Notes: generated from the sequence alone by a model not told the origin. 64,000 bases of DNA from Citrus sinensis (GCF_022201045.2 NC_068560.1:27235501-27299500); one strand, 5' to 3'; positions 24,067-35,856 are shown, counted from the first letter of the stretch. Numbers and translations are program-made.

Positions 24067-24345
24067 GTTCGTCACACAACACTCTTCCACTGGGTCTCGG
24101 ACTCACTGGAAAATGGCTTGTTTGACAAGTTCTGAGGTGGGGTTTGTTCTGATACCAAGAAACACTCGGTGGTGTTAATGCCGTTGAGGAAAATACGAAG
24201 CAAGCGAACATCTATATACGTATTGCGTTGTATGAAATTCAAAAGTACTGATTTAATGAGTTTGCATGCGGACACGTAGGAGTGCGTGGCGGGAAGATGG
24301 ATGTCCACGCGTCGTGTTGGCCGCATGCAGCGGGGACGTCAGTAG
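24067..24345 (-). promoter_or_regulatory. Upstream region of dehydrogenase A with weakened ABRE-like and RY-like motifs
   Basis: Homologous in layout to the copy B upstream region. On the plus strand it shows CATGCA (24324-24329, RY core), GCATGC (24264-24269) and GACACGTAGG (24271-24280), where copy B has a full G-box CACGTGG. GGACGTCAG lies at 24334-24342. RY and ABRE-type sites are known to drive seed and ABA expression; activity here is inference. Confidence 0.5.
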
Positions 24346-26267
24346 AAACGCTCGTTTCTGATCTCTGCTGCTGATTATTCAAAACGTGAACTATTTATAT
24401 ATTATGTGATGTTAAGTTATAGTTATTAGTTAAGTTATAGTTAACTTAAAATTAAAAAAAAAAATTATTTCTTAAAAAGAGATCATAAATAAAAATATGC
24501 TAATAGCAGCTTCTTCTACTGTTTATGTGAACAATAGAAATAGAATATTGCATGTAATGTGAATATTATTTGTTCCGAGCGAATAACACGAATAAAATTG
24601 ACATCGACTATTCAACGTTTGTTTTGAGTAAATAATGAGCTTATATATTATATACAAGGGAAAGCAAAGAGTTGCTACCAATTTCGCTACCGAGTACCCA
24701 ATTTAGTGAATATCAATCAAAGTGATGTTTACTCCTAATAGGTTTTTAGAATAGAGTAATTCATACACATACGTAATAAAGTGAATATAATGTTATTGAA
24801 AAGGAAAATGAGAATTACCTTTTGTTGTTTAAAGAAACTAAGGTTGTGTTGTAATTTGAATTTCATTTTTATTTCTTTTGTTTGGTTTGACATAATATAT
24901 AAGATTTTAATTTCTATTATAATTTAATATTTATTATAACGTAGAATTTGAATTCCACACCGATGAGTGAATAATTCAAATTCCATTATTGTTGGAAACC
25001 AAAACTTCTAAAAATACCCATTCAACATTTTAACATGTTTAATCTAATCAAATAATTATTATTTATAATTTTATTTTATCCATTTAACACTATAGATAAT
25101 TTTATATTAATTAAATTTAAGTAATGGTTTAAAGAGCTTAATAAAATAAATTTAGTTAATTAACTATTCTAGAAATATAAGAATATTAACTTAATAGTCA
25201 CTGGACCGTCAGACGACCGTTGTCGCCGCTATTGTCAATGGCGCGTGCTATCTCACTGCCACTACCATTCGACTCGCCGGCCAAAGCAACATTAGTACGT
25301 CGTTGTTGAGATCAAAGAATAATAGATGAAGTTTGTTCAAATCTCAATCAAAAAGTTTAAGAACTTTTTAACTTATAGAGATAAAAAATAATTTTTTTTG
25401 ACTAAATGAGTTAATCCATTATATAGATCGTCAATCTTTGATCATTTTCATATCATGCACGGACGAGCTTTTATGAAATGGCGCAATGGCAACCAACAGC
25501 GACTTTGCCATGGCGGCCGTTGGCTCTTTGTTTCTAACTGCAACTTTAAAATTATAATATACTAATTCATGTAGATATATTAAACAAATTTACTATTTAA
25601 TTTTTTAAATTATATTTATAATAAATATTGTAAGTTAACACTTAAGACTAAAATTATCTAGATTAAAAATTAAAAATTCCCTTTCTTTATGTAATTTTAT
25701 AACAACCCAAATATTAGAATAATATTTCACTCTCCTCTCCTTTTCTTTTCTCTCCTTTTCTCCATTTTCCTCTCTTCTCATCTTCTCATTTTCTAATTTT
25801 CCTGAAACCAAACATAATCTGAGAAAAATTTTCTTTATGTTTTAAAATAGATTCAAATTCTTTTACAGTTACTGAATGTATTTATTATTTTACCAGTAGC
25901 TTATATTAGTAAATTTTTTAAAAATATTTAAGATATTTTTAAAACAGAATAATTCTCAATAATTAAATTAATTTAGAGAAATCTTAGGATATGCAAAAAG
26001 TAGAAGATTAAATGAATATAAGAAATTGGATCTATTATATTCTACTTTTTTTTTTAATTCAACACTCAATCTTTTATTTTTTTAGAATTTTATTGTTCAC
26101 CGCTGTTTGCTTATGTTCTTATACTAACTAAAATTTTTAATTAATCATCTCTCAATATCGAATAGTAGTAAATATATGTAATTTATTATTTTAACAATAA
26201 TTACTTCATCCCTTTTATATAGGATTTTTCCCTCTTTAATTTATTATGTTACTCATTTATATAGGGA
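24346..26267. other. AT-rich intergenic region, transposon-like debris
   Basis: About 1.9 kb with no gene. A GC-richer island at 25196-25310 and another near 25455-25545 both include GCCG/GTTG-rich sequence (for example GGCGCGTGC and GGCGGCCGTTGG) and may be remnants of an old element. A T/C-rich tract lies at 25728-25800. Nothing can be named. Confidence 0.4.
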
Positions 26268-28610
26268 CTAGAAAATAAAACCGCGCTTCACGCGGCTTTG
26301 AAAAAAGAATTTAATATTATCATTTTTTCTTACTTTACACTTGATGAAACTGATAAAAAATATGAATTGATTTTTTTTAAAGATGAGACAGTCTTATAAA
26401 AAATAAAAAAAACTATTAGCTAGCAATACAAATAAAAAAGCAACACAAGATAAAGAATAAAATGAGAGAATTTATTATAGAGTGATTTTATTCATTCTAA
26501 TTGTGTGTGTACAAAACAAAAAGATGAGCACTCCTTTTATAGTTACATAATTACTCCATGAAAATAATGAAAAATTATGGATCATAATTCTTTTTGAGAT
26601 AGTGGGAGTTATAGGAAAGCTACATGTTGCTAATGAGAGATAGTGGGGAGACTAAGAGATGTATGTTATGAACATCTACATTTATTTTAATAAATTCATA
26701 ACACTCCCCCTTTGATGTTCATTACAAAGAACATGTCTCATTAAAACCTTTACATAATTGTTATTGTATAATAACAATCAAATTAATTATGAGAAGATGA
26801 AAAACTAAATCTAAAAGAAAATTTCTCTATTTATTAGATAATAGAGAATATACAAATATAAGAAATAGTGATGCCACATCACTTCCTCAAGTCTCAACTT
26901 TATATATAGATAGATAGATTCCAATTGTGTGTGTACAAAACAAAAAGATGAACTCTCCTTTTATAGTTACATAATCACTCCATGAAAATAATGAAAAATT
27001 ATGGATCATAATTCTTTTTGAGATAGTGGGAGTTATAGGAAAGCTACATGTTGCTAATGAGAGATAGTGGGGAGACTAAGAGATGTATGTTATGAACATC
27101 TACATTTATTTTAATAAATTCATAACACTCCCCCTTTGATGTTCATTACAAAGAACATGTCTCATTAAAACCTTTACATAATTGTTATTGTATAATAACA
27201 ATCAAATTAATTATGAGAAGATGAAAAACTAAATCTAAAAGAAAATTTCTCTATTTATTAGATAATAGAGAATATACAAATATAAGAAATAGTGATGCCA
27301 CATCACTTCCTCAAGTCTCAACTTTATATATAGATAGATAGATTCCAATTGTGTGTGTACAAAACAAAAAGATGAACTCTCCTTTTATAGTTACATAATC
27401 ACTCCATGAAAATAATGAAAAATTATGGATCATAATTCTTTTTGAGATAGTGGGAGTTATAGGAAAGCTAAATGTTGCTAATGAGAGATAGTGGGGAGAC
27501 TAAGATATGTATGTTATGAACATCTACATTTATTTTAATAAATTCATAACACTCCCCCTTTGATGTTCATTACAAAGAACATGTCTCATTAAAACCTTTA
27601 CATAATTGTTATTGTATAATAACAATCAAATTAATTATGAGAAGATGAAAAACTAAATCTAAAAGAAAATTTCTCTATTTATTAGATAATAGAGAATATA
27701 CAAATATAAGAAATAGTGATGCCACATCACTTCCTCAAGTCTCAACTTTATATATAGATAGATAGATTCCAATTGTGTGTGTACAAAACAAAAAGATGAA
27801 CTCTCCTTTTATAGTTACATAATCACTCCATGAAAATAATGAAAAATTATGGATCATAATTCTTTTTGAGATAGTGGGAGTTATAGGAAAGCTAAATGTT
27901 GCTAATGAGAGATAGTGGGGAGACTAAGAGATGTATGTTATGAACATCTACATTTATTTTAATAAATTCATAACACTCCCCCTTTGATGTTCATTACAAA
28001 GAACATGTCTCATTAAAACCTTTACATAATTGTTATTGTATAATAACAATCAAATTAATTATGAGAAGATGAAAAACTAAATCTAAAAGAAAATTTCTCT
28101 ATTTATTAGATAATAGAGAATATACAAATATAAGAAATAGTGATGCCACATCACTTCCTCAAGTCTCAACTTTATATATAGATAGATAGATTCCAATTGT
28201 GTGTGTACAAAACAAAAAGATGAACTCTCCTTTTATAGTTACATAATCACTCCATGAAAATAATGAAAAATTATGGATCATAATTCTTTTTGAGATAGTG
28301 GGAGTTATAGGAAAGCTAAATGTTGCTAATGAGAGATAGTGGGGAGACTAAGAGATGTATGTTATGAACATCTACATTTATTTTAATAAATTCATAACAC
28401 TCCCCCTTTGATGTTCATTACAAAGAACATGTCTCATTAAAACCTTTACATAATTGTTATTGTATAATAACAATCAAATTAATTATGAAAAGATGAAAAA
28501 CTAAATCTAAAAGAAAATTTCTCTATTTATTAGATAATAGAGAATATACAAATATAAGAAATAGTGATGCCACATCACTTTCACAAGTCTCAACTTTATA
28601 TATAGATAGA
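26268..28610 (-). mobile_element. Non-autonomous Helitron with a tandemly repeated 5' end
   Basis: On the minus strand the 5' terminus at 28610 reads TCTATCTATATATAAAG followed by GTGATGTGGCATCAC, like the TCT...GATGTGGCAT starts of plant Helitrons. The 3' terminus at 26268 is a hairpin, GCCGCGTGAAGCGCGG, followed by TTTTATTTTCTAG: a CTRR end a few bases after a GC hairpin. Flanking bases are A on the 5' side (28611) and T on the 3' side (26267), the Helitron A/T target. There is no target duplication or terminal inverted repeat. No helicase/Rep coding region is present. Most of its length is the five-unit array described separately. Confidence 0.85.
26497..28610 (-). repeat. Array of five 424-bp tandem units made from the Helitron 5' end
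   Basis: Unit borders recur at 26497, 26921, 27345, 27769 and 28193, exactly 424 bp apart. Units differ by only a few bases (for example AAGCTACATG versus AAGCTAAATG; AAGAGATG versus AAGATATG). On the minus strand each unit begins with TCTATCTATCTATATATAAAG, the Helitron 5' terminus, and ends ACACACAATTGGAA. Inside each lies ACACTCCCCCTTTGATG and a small inverted repeat TTGTTATTGTATAATAACAA. The array is the reason the element is 2.3 kb rather than about 650 bp. Confidence 0.93.
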
Positions 28611-29255
28611 TTTCATACACGCACATTTTAATAGATTAAACTGGTTTATTGACATATTTATACATTTCTCCGATTTGTAAATTTAGTTAAAAATTATTCT
28701 CAAACATTTCTATATTTCTACTACTTAAATTTAGTTAAAGATATTCTCAAAATATTTAAGCCTAATGACTAGCATCAAGATGACATCGTAAAATACTATA
28801 TAAAATTAACACCTTTATAACTATAAAAATAACAAAAAATTAGACTTATCTACAAAATATGAGAGCTAATTATTACAAAAAAACATTATAATTATAAAAG
28901 AGAATTTTTAAGAAATCAGAAAAAATTTTAATTAATTTCTCTAAATAAGAGGAGTAATCCTCATTTTTCCGTTTAACTGAAAAAAAAGGGGGGTTATTGA
29001 AGCCATTTTACAGTTTGATATCAAATTAATTACCCACTTGTTTATTTTTGAACCATGCACAAATGACAAGATGATTCTGCCAATCACAACAACAATAATC
29101 CATAACTCGCCTCCACTAGCAGTACGAATGAGATATTAATCTATAGCACCCATAACTATTTGTTGTTTTGTCAAGCTTATACTTGGATTGGGAATAAAAA
29201 AAAAAGCATAAAACATAAATAAATATAATTCTGCCCAACTTATTCTTTCTATTAA

Positions 29256-29257
<2 letters not shown>
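28611..29257. other. AT-rich intergenic DNA
   Basis: About 650 bp between the Helitron 5' end and the AT microsatellite, downstream of dehydrogenase B. No open frame of interest, no repeat family recognised. Confidence 0.4.

Positions 29258-29336
<79 letters not shown>
29258..29336. repeat. (AT)n microsatellite
   Basis: About 79 bp of uninterrupted AT dinucleotide repeat, in the 3' flank of dehydrogenase B. Likely length-variable between individuals. Confidence 0.97.
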
Positions 29337-29338
<2 letters not shown>

Positions 29339-29539
29339 CCATAGTTCATATTACATCAGTACATTAACACCCCAAGCATGTCGTACGCGTTTGCTTGGCT
29401 ACATATTTAAACATACACACAGACAGGGGAACATTTGATAGCTTCACTTACAACAAAAGATCTCTCTTACACACATAAGGGTTCATATGCCACATTCACA
29501 TGGACGGTAATTAAACTCAAGAAGACACCACAGCTTTAA

Positions 29540-30866
29540 TCAAAACCCATCAACCACCAGTGGTCGAGAAGAATTCACAATAACACCACCTGCAAAACCA
29601 AAAATATATATCGAAGCAAGAAATTGATCATCAAAATCAAATTTAAGAGCAAAAATTAATGCACATGCACAGATAATTAATTAAAAAACAAAAACTTACC
29701 GTTAGGATGAAGCACTTGGCCAGTTATATAAGAAGAGCAATGGTTACAGGCAAGAAACACATAGCAAGGAGCTACTTCAATGGGCTGGCCAGCTCTCTTC
29801 ATGGGCACTTCTGATCCGAACTGAGCAGACTCTTCTTCGCTGAATGACGACGGAATCAACGGAGTCCAAATGGGTCCTGGGGCCACGCCGTTAACGCGTA
29901 TTCCTCTTTCAACAAGTTGCAATGCAAGCCCTCTGGTGAATGCCACAATGGCTCCTTTTGTTGCCGCGTAGTCAAGCAGCTTAGGGTTTCCCTTGTATGC
30001 AACCACTGATGTTGTGTTGATTATGGCGCTCCCTTCCTTCATATGCCTCAATGAATGCCTGTGAATCACTATAAACATTCGTGACAAATTTACAAGTTAA
30101 GACGACATAATTTGCAACCTCTCAATTTATTTATTTTTTTTCTTCTTACCTTGTCATGAAGAAATGCGAGAAAATGTTGGTTCTAAAAACCCTCTCGAGC
30201 CTTTCTTCATCAATCTCCTCAACCGAGCCCGCCTTGTATTGCACAGCCGCATTGTTCACCAAAATATCGATCTTGCCATACGCATTCACCACTTCATCAA
30301 CAACCCTTTTGCAGTTCTCATCGAACCCTAAATCAGCTGATATCGCCATGGGGTCCTTGGCATCCGAGGTCTTGGCCTCCCTCAAGATCTCAAGAGTCTC
30401 CTGTGCATCTTTCTCCTCTTGAGACTTCACGTAGGTGAAGGCCACGGTTGCTCCCTCTAGAGCGTAGCAGTGGGCCACCGCTCGCCCGATCCCGGAGTCA
30501 CCACCGGTCACTAGTGCCACCTTTCCCTGCAAATTAAGATAAAAATTGTTCATTAATCGGACAGAATCACATGATTGTAGCACGGACTATTAGTATTGTG
30601 CTAAGAAGAATGATCGTACACATAAAAACTGATCAAAGTATAAATTAGAAATTATAAAATTTTGGGTACGTGAAATTATTCTACTCCATCGTATAAAATC
30701 CAGACATCAGGAATTAAACAGAAATGTGCACAGTAAACCGTACTCGAAGCTTGTTTGAGGGCTTGTAATCGTGGCTAGTGAACTGAGGGGTGGGTTCCAT
30801 GACATGCTCTTTTCCAGGCTGAGCCTCCTGCTTCTGCGGAGGAAACTGCTGGTTACCAGAAGCCAT
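29540..30866 (-). CDS. Short-chain dehydrogenase (glucose/ribitol dehydrogenase-like), copy B, intact
   Basis: NAD(P)-dependent short-chain dehydrogenase of the seed glucose/ribitol-dehydrogenase-homolog group; members act on reactive aldehydes or sugars, and the true substrate is not readable here. Four exons on the minus strand: 30866-30744, 30526-30150, 30058-29700, 29589-29540; 909 nt, 302 aa. Exons 2 and 3 have exactly the lengths of copy A (377 and 359 nt). Cofactor motif TGGDSGIGRAV, NNAAVQY, and catalytic Ser184, Tyr197, Lys201 (LLDYAATKGA) are intact, as are GVAPGPIWTPLIP and SSYITGQVLHPNGG. The last exon gives a longer tail (VIVNSSRPLVVDGF) than the GTIVNG end in copy A. The N-terminal 41 residues (MASGNQQFPPQKQEAQPGKE...) precede the Rossmann fold, usual for this group. 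Confidence 0.92.
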
Positions 30867-31165
30867 ATTTCTCATAATCACTCTGGTCGGTCTCCGACTC
30901 TCCGCTAATGTCGCCGGAATTCGAAATATCCGGTGATATCTCTGGTGGGTTTCGTCTATATACCAAGAGCTAGCTCTACTCGCTAATACTTTTGTGGAAG
31001 AACACAAGCGAGAAAACATCTATATATACAGTGTAGGCTTTCGATGTTTAGCATAAAGATTGTATCAAATCGGTGAGCAATTTATATGAATTTTGATGTC
31101 GACACGTGGAAGGACGTGGCACGAGAACTAGGGGCAGATGTGTCGTGCCGGTGGCATGCAGCTGA
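30867..31165 (-). promoter_or_regulatory. Upstream region of dehydrogenase B with G-box/ABRE and RY motifs
   Basis: Plus-strand text shows ACACGTGG (31102-31109, G-box/ABRE core), ACGTGGC (31114-31120, ABRE) and CATGCA (31155-31160, RY core), 236-294 bp upstream of the start codon. Paired ABREs with an RY site are the known signature of ABA- and seed-maturation-regulated genes, in line with expression of this dehydrogenase group in seeds. Activity is inferred, not shown. Confidence 0.6.
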
Positions 31166-32168
31166 CGCATCTGTGGAGGTGGCCGGATTTTATGAGATAG
31201 GGACGCATGTGAGATATGGGGGAGTTCAAAATCATTGGTTTCCAGCAAGTTCTGCCTCTGATATTTGCTCGAAAGTGTACAGTCTATCTCTAAAAATTTC
31301 CAGAAGTTAATGTTATTATGTAATAAAAAAATAATGTACGATTTCTCATAAGAGTAGTGCTTAACGGAATACTAACCTCTCCTAATTCCACCTTTGAAAG
31401 ATTTTCTATTATATATTTTTTAGTAGTAATAAATAGATAAAATTTATTTATTTTTATTATTTTATTAACAATCATTGTTATATATCTCAAATTTTTTATT
31501 TTGAAGAATTTTTTAATAACACGATATTTATCAATTGATCCATAAAATAATGTAATTAATTTACTTAAATTTTATTAAAAATTATCAATCATTTGGAGTA
31601 AACTTTAAAATAAAAAAATTTGAGATATTTATCAGTATTCTATCTTAAAAATTTAATAGATTTAAATAATTTTTAATATTAATTCCTCAATTAAAAAAAA
31701 GGTAAATCAATCTATCAGCACTTTAATTTTTTTTCTCACAAATATCACATAAAATAATTCAAAGTCTTAAAAAGATTATCTAAATTTACATAATATTTAA
31801 TTTTTTTTATTAACTCCACATCCTCATTAAACTCGAAAATAACATTTTTCACTTTATACTTCAAATTTGCTTAATACTTGTTAGAGTTAAGAGTTAAATA
31901 AAAGAGATAATTAGGACTTTAGGAGAGACTCAGAGTTAAATGAATATGCTTTGCATGTCAGCCACGTGCAAGTTTTATCGACTTACACCTGTCGGTATGC
32001 AATCTGCTTCGCCATTTGCAAGGAATCCACAAAGCGGCACCTGTAACATTTTCAAATGATATTTCAAATCAAAATAAGCTCTTTCTCTGTTTTAGTTTAA
32101 ATAATCAGCTGCAAAAACTAATTTAAAGCATATTCATTCTAGTGCATATATTCTTGATCTTTCTAACA
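31166..32168. other. Intergenic region upstream of the GPI-anchored protein gene
   Basis: About 1 kb; strongly AT-rich from 31300 to 31900, no gene. The last 250 bp (from about 31920) are more balanced and include GCCACGTGCAAG near 31961-31972, a G-box-like site, and are probably the promoter of the gene starting at 32169. Confidence 0.4.
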
Positions 32169-34732
32169 ATGGCAGCTCTCAAACTTTGCTTCGTTTTCCT
32201 CTCCGTTTTCTTTCATGCAGCTTTTTTGCTTCCCCATTTGGTGAACTGTAAAAATGGTATGTTCTTCCCTCCATCTCCCTCTGATTCACAAAGAGTTAAT
32301 GGGGCTGAATTTTTTAAGCCTGCGTGAGAATTAATAATATTTACTGTAATATGTGTATATAGTTGAAATTGGGATCTATTGTTTCTTCATAATTGTTTTT
32401 ACTTTTTGTTAGGGTTCATTCAAAGTAATAGCCTTCAATTAAGATTATTAGAAGTTTGTAATTAAAGTAACATGGAGTCAAGTTTATATTTTTGAGTGTT
32501 TTGTACTTCTAAAAGTTGCTAGAAAGTAGGAAAACAGAAATGCTTGCAAATGGAGTGGAATTTTTCTGTCTAGCTTATAGCATTTCATAAAATTAAATTC
32601 CAAAAAGGAAAAAAAATAAAATGTTATTGGAAAAGCTTTCGATAATTAATTTCAACAGCCTCCAACAGTGGCGGACCCAAAAACTAAAATGAGGGGGCTT
32701 AGTTCAAAAAAATTGATTTAACTTAGATTTTTTTAATGTTCACTTGAATACATATTAAGTCTTATAAACTTAAATTTTATTACTTTTTAAATTTTAAATA
32801 ATAATAGTAATAAATTATTATTTTAAAATGCGTGAAAATATCATTTTTCGAAGTAGTTTCTACAAAATATTTAAAAAAAATAATATAATATGGTTAATGG
32901 AATTTGAACCAAAGTTTTGAAACCATTAAATAACACTCTTACCATTGAACTACAAGTCTTTTAATATATGAAAAATGTATCTAAAATTTTTTATCTAACT
33001 TTTTCAGAAGGGGCTTGAGATACATTTAAAAGAAAACTTAATGGAGCCCCCCTCTGGGCATTAATTGGGTCCACCATGGCCTCCAACACACAATTTCATG
33101 TTTTTGTTAGAGGTTTAGTTTCTTTTTTTGTCTCTGGTTTGAGCTAAATGACTCGTTAATTGTAGAGCTGGCAAAATGGGTCATCGGGTTGTGTTCGTGT
33201 CGTGTCAGCTTCGTGTCGTGTCAAATTTAGGTCGACTCAAACCCGACCCATTTAATAATCGTGTCAAAATATTGAGACCCAAACCCGACACGGAAAAATA
33301 ATTGGGTTACCCAATAACCCGTTTAATATCTATATATTGAACAAAAGTTACATAAAATATTTACACACTATCATACATACGTATGTATATAAATACATAC
33401 ATAATTTATCGATATTATTAAATATATATATCTATCAATATATTACACATTTACACTATTGAGGTTTTAATTACACATTTATACTATTGAGGTTTTAATT
33501 ACACATTTACACTATTGAGGTTTTAATTATATATATATATATATATAAAATTATATATCAATATTATAAAATATACATGTCTATTACACATTTACACTAT
33601 TGAAGCTCTAAATGTATGTAAAATTTTATAAATAAAACACTATGTTTATATTCACCCTTTTAAAGAATAAAAAAAAAGAAAATCATCTCTAATATTTGAG
33701 TTTTAATTATAAGAATATGTAAATTATTTTAAAATAGAAAATATAATCGGGTCATTGCTCGGGTAAATGGGTCAAGAATTTTAACCCAAACCCGACACGG
33801 AAAAAAATCGTGTTGACCCGGACCCGATCCATTTAATAATCGTGTTAAATTTGACGACCCATACCTATTTATTTATGTCGTGTTCGTGTCGGGTAATCGG
33901 GTTGTGTTAAATTTTGCCAGCTCTAGTTAATTGGTCCTCAAAGTAGGGGAGAATAGAGCAAAGACTAAAAGGGAAATAATTTAGCCTCCTTGTGAGAGAC
34001 AAGAGATAAGGAATTAAAATCTGAGAAAAATATTTAGCAGTAACTTAATTTATTATTTTTTAAATTTTATTTAAGCTTCGTGTATGTAAGATATTTTTGG
34101 GATATCATTATATTGTATTAACTAATTGAAAGCACGCCAACCCCAAGATTCATTAAACACAATATTGGTTAACTTTCCAACTTATTTACCTTGTTTACTT
34201 TTTGGATTGAGTTCTTCGAAATATTCTCATGCTCACAGATGATGAGGACAATCTTCTTCAGGGCATAAACAGCTTCAGAACATCCCTGGGCATTCCAGTC
34301 CTCACAAAGCACAAAAAGGCAGCGTGCCTCGCCGACGAAGTCGCCGAGGACCTAGAGGACCAGCCGTGCACCAGCATCAACATCGGCGTCAAGTCCCCGC
34401 CGCTTTCCAACTACAACAGGCTCGTCAAGAAATGCGACATTGACATCAACACCAACAGAGACGGCGTCGTCTTGCCCGTCTGCGTGCACGATTTGGTGCC
34501 CACCCTCGTGCTGACCAACTACACGCACTCTTCGTACGCACAGTACTTGAACAACTCGAAGTTCGCCGGAGCCGGCGTCGGGTCGGAGGATGATTGGATG
34601 GTCGTGGTGCTGACTACGAACACGGCTGCTGGGATATTTGCGAGCGGAGCTCATCATTCTGTGGTTTCCGAGATAGGGTGGAAACGTTATGCGGTGTGCT
34701 TGTTGTTAGGATCTCTTGTTTATTTGGTGTAA
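32169..34732 (+). CDS. Small secreted GPI-anchored protein (At5g19230-like)
   Basis: Two exons, 32169-32256 and 34239-34732, joined in frame (AAT G/AT GAT); 582 nt, 193 aa. Residues 1-27 form a signal peptide (MAALKLCFVFLSVFFHAAFL...) with likely cleavage near VNCKNG. The mature part starts LLQGINSFRTSLGIPVLTKH and has four cysteines (ACLADE, QPCTS, KKCDI, PVCVHD) that probably pair. The C-terminus is a hydrophobic tail, YAVCLLLGSLVYLV, after a small-residue region, as expected for GPI attachment at the plasma membrane outer face. It matches the plant family of uncharacterised GPI-anchored proteins around At5g19230/At5g19250. The N-terminal helix pattern recalls CAP/PR-1 proteins, a weak hint only. 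Exon 2 is far more GC-rich than its surroundings. The 1982-bp intron holds two MITEs. Function unknown. Confidence 0.88.
32667..33078. mobile_element. MITE with GTGGCGGACCCA ends and 9-bp target duplication
   Basis: 412-bp element in the GPI-gene intron. Left end AGTGGCGGACCCA and right end CCCACCATG-type sequence are imperfect inverted repeats; next to them GAGGGGGCTT pairs with AGCCCCCC. The direct repeat GCCTCCAAC flanks it exactly (32658-32666 and 33079-33087). Nine-base target duplications point to Mutator-like elements. No protein is encoded. Confidence 0.75.
33163..33925. mobile_element. hAT-like MITE with TAGAGCTGGCAAAAT ends
   Basis: 763 bp in the GPI-gene intron. The 15-bp terminal inverted repeat TAGAGCTGGCAAAAT is perfect on both sides, followed by GGGTTGTGTTCGTGTCGTG-type subterminal repeats. 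The 8-bp target duplication GTTAATTG is exact (33155-33162 and 33926-33933). The AT-rich interior has three copies of CACATTTA(C/T)ACTATTGAGG near 33446-33525. Non-autonomous. Confidence 0.92.
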
Positions 34733-35856
34733 ATTGGAGTGCTTCGATCACTTCTTGTTGCATGGCGCTGTTCTTTAGCAAGTGTTATCGATTTCTTGTG
34801 TGCATGTGTGGGGAGATTTGGGCTGGCCTTTAGTCGATGATTAGTAGAGTATAATAATTAATGGACCAAATGGGGGATGCCTTCATTCACTTTGTACTAG
34901 TGAAAATCCACTTTTACTTCATTTTATTTCATCATGTGTGTGGTAGAATGAGATTATTTTTATTATATATCACTTACATTGGGTATCCCCAATCCTAATC
35001 TGTGTGTTAATTCAAAATTGAAGATGCTGAAAGCTTCCCAAATGTATTTTGGTAGGTACATATAATTTCGAAATTAATTAACTATAATACAGAGAAATAA
35101 TTTGAATACATCACGTCTTATACAAAGTCTTTATATAATTAAAATCAAGGGTAGCTTGTTATAATAGGGGTTCATGATAATCTGGAATATGGCCTATCCC
35201 ATGTAAGTTTTTTCATAGGGGAGCTTGTTTATCAAAATAAGTTCATATAAATGGTTAAAACTAAGAGACTAAAGTTTGTTAAAGGAACGGTTAGTTTCAC
35301 CATCAAGTTTAACAGAGAAATGAAACATAAGAATCTGCATAAAGATTCAAGAGTCAAATTCAAAGAACGGATCTATTAAAGGAAAAAAAAAAAAAAGAAT
35401 ATCAGAGAAGGGATTTTGTTAACACCTAAGGTCATTTTGTTTAAAAATTGTTTTTATTATTATAGTGAATAATAAATAAATGAATTATTTTTAATTTATA
35501 GAGTGTCATAGAGAAAAAAATTTATATGAGAAACGATTAATTTATCATTTAACATTGATTTTTATTTCTGTTATTGCTTTATCACAAAAAAAATAAAATG
35601 GAAATACTAACAATCTTTAAAAGATTTTAAATAATGTAAATAATTTTTATAAGAGGTTGAGCCGTTGAATCATGAGAGATTCCCTTCAATTCTTTACCTT
35701 AAACCGATACTACGTCGTATTATTGCTTTGAACACAGAGCTCTACATGCTAAAATGAATAGGGTGTACACAAAATTAACCTGCGCACCAACCATCAAAAG
35801 GCGAAAATTAGTTCGCTCGTCATTGCCAGCTCTTCGAGCTCGAACAGCGCTGAGCT
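34733..35856. other. Intergenic region between the GPI gene and the synergin-like gene
   Basis: About 1.1 kb. The first 200 bp are probably the 3' untranslated part of the GPI gene. The rest is AT-rich with A-runs (35379-35395) and no gene. The last 120 bp before 35857 are more GC-rich and are likely promoter and leader of the next gene. Confidence 0.4.

Noticed and set aside
24072-24326. 84-codon frame upstream of dehydrogenase A
   Set aside because: Overlaps the promoter with seed-type motifs conserved in position with copy B; no protein similarity.
26497-28610. Regular repeat array considered as CRISPR or centromere-type satellite
   Set aside because: Units of 424 bp without spacers, in a plant genome, bounded by Helitron ends.
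29136-29342. Open frame encoding an Ile-Tyr repeat
   Set aside because: It is only the translation of the (AT)n microsatellite.
32890-32962. Real tRNA gene
   Set aside because: Arms do not pair well and the stretch lies inside a MITE; kept only as a weak tRNA-like observation.
34352-34657. 101-codon antisense frame in the GPI-protein exon
   Set aside because: Open only because the exon is GC-rich; the plus-strand frame has signal peptide, cysteines and GPI tail.
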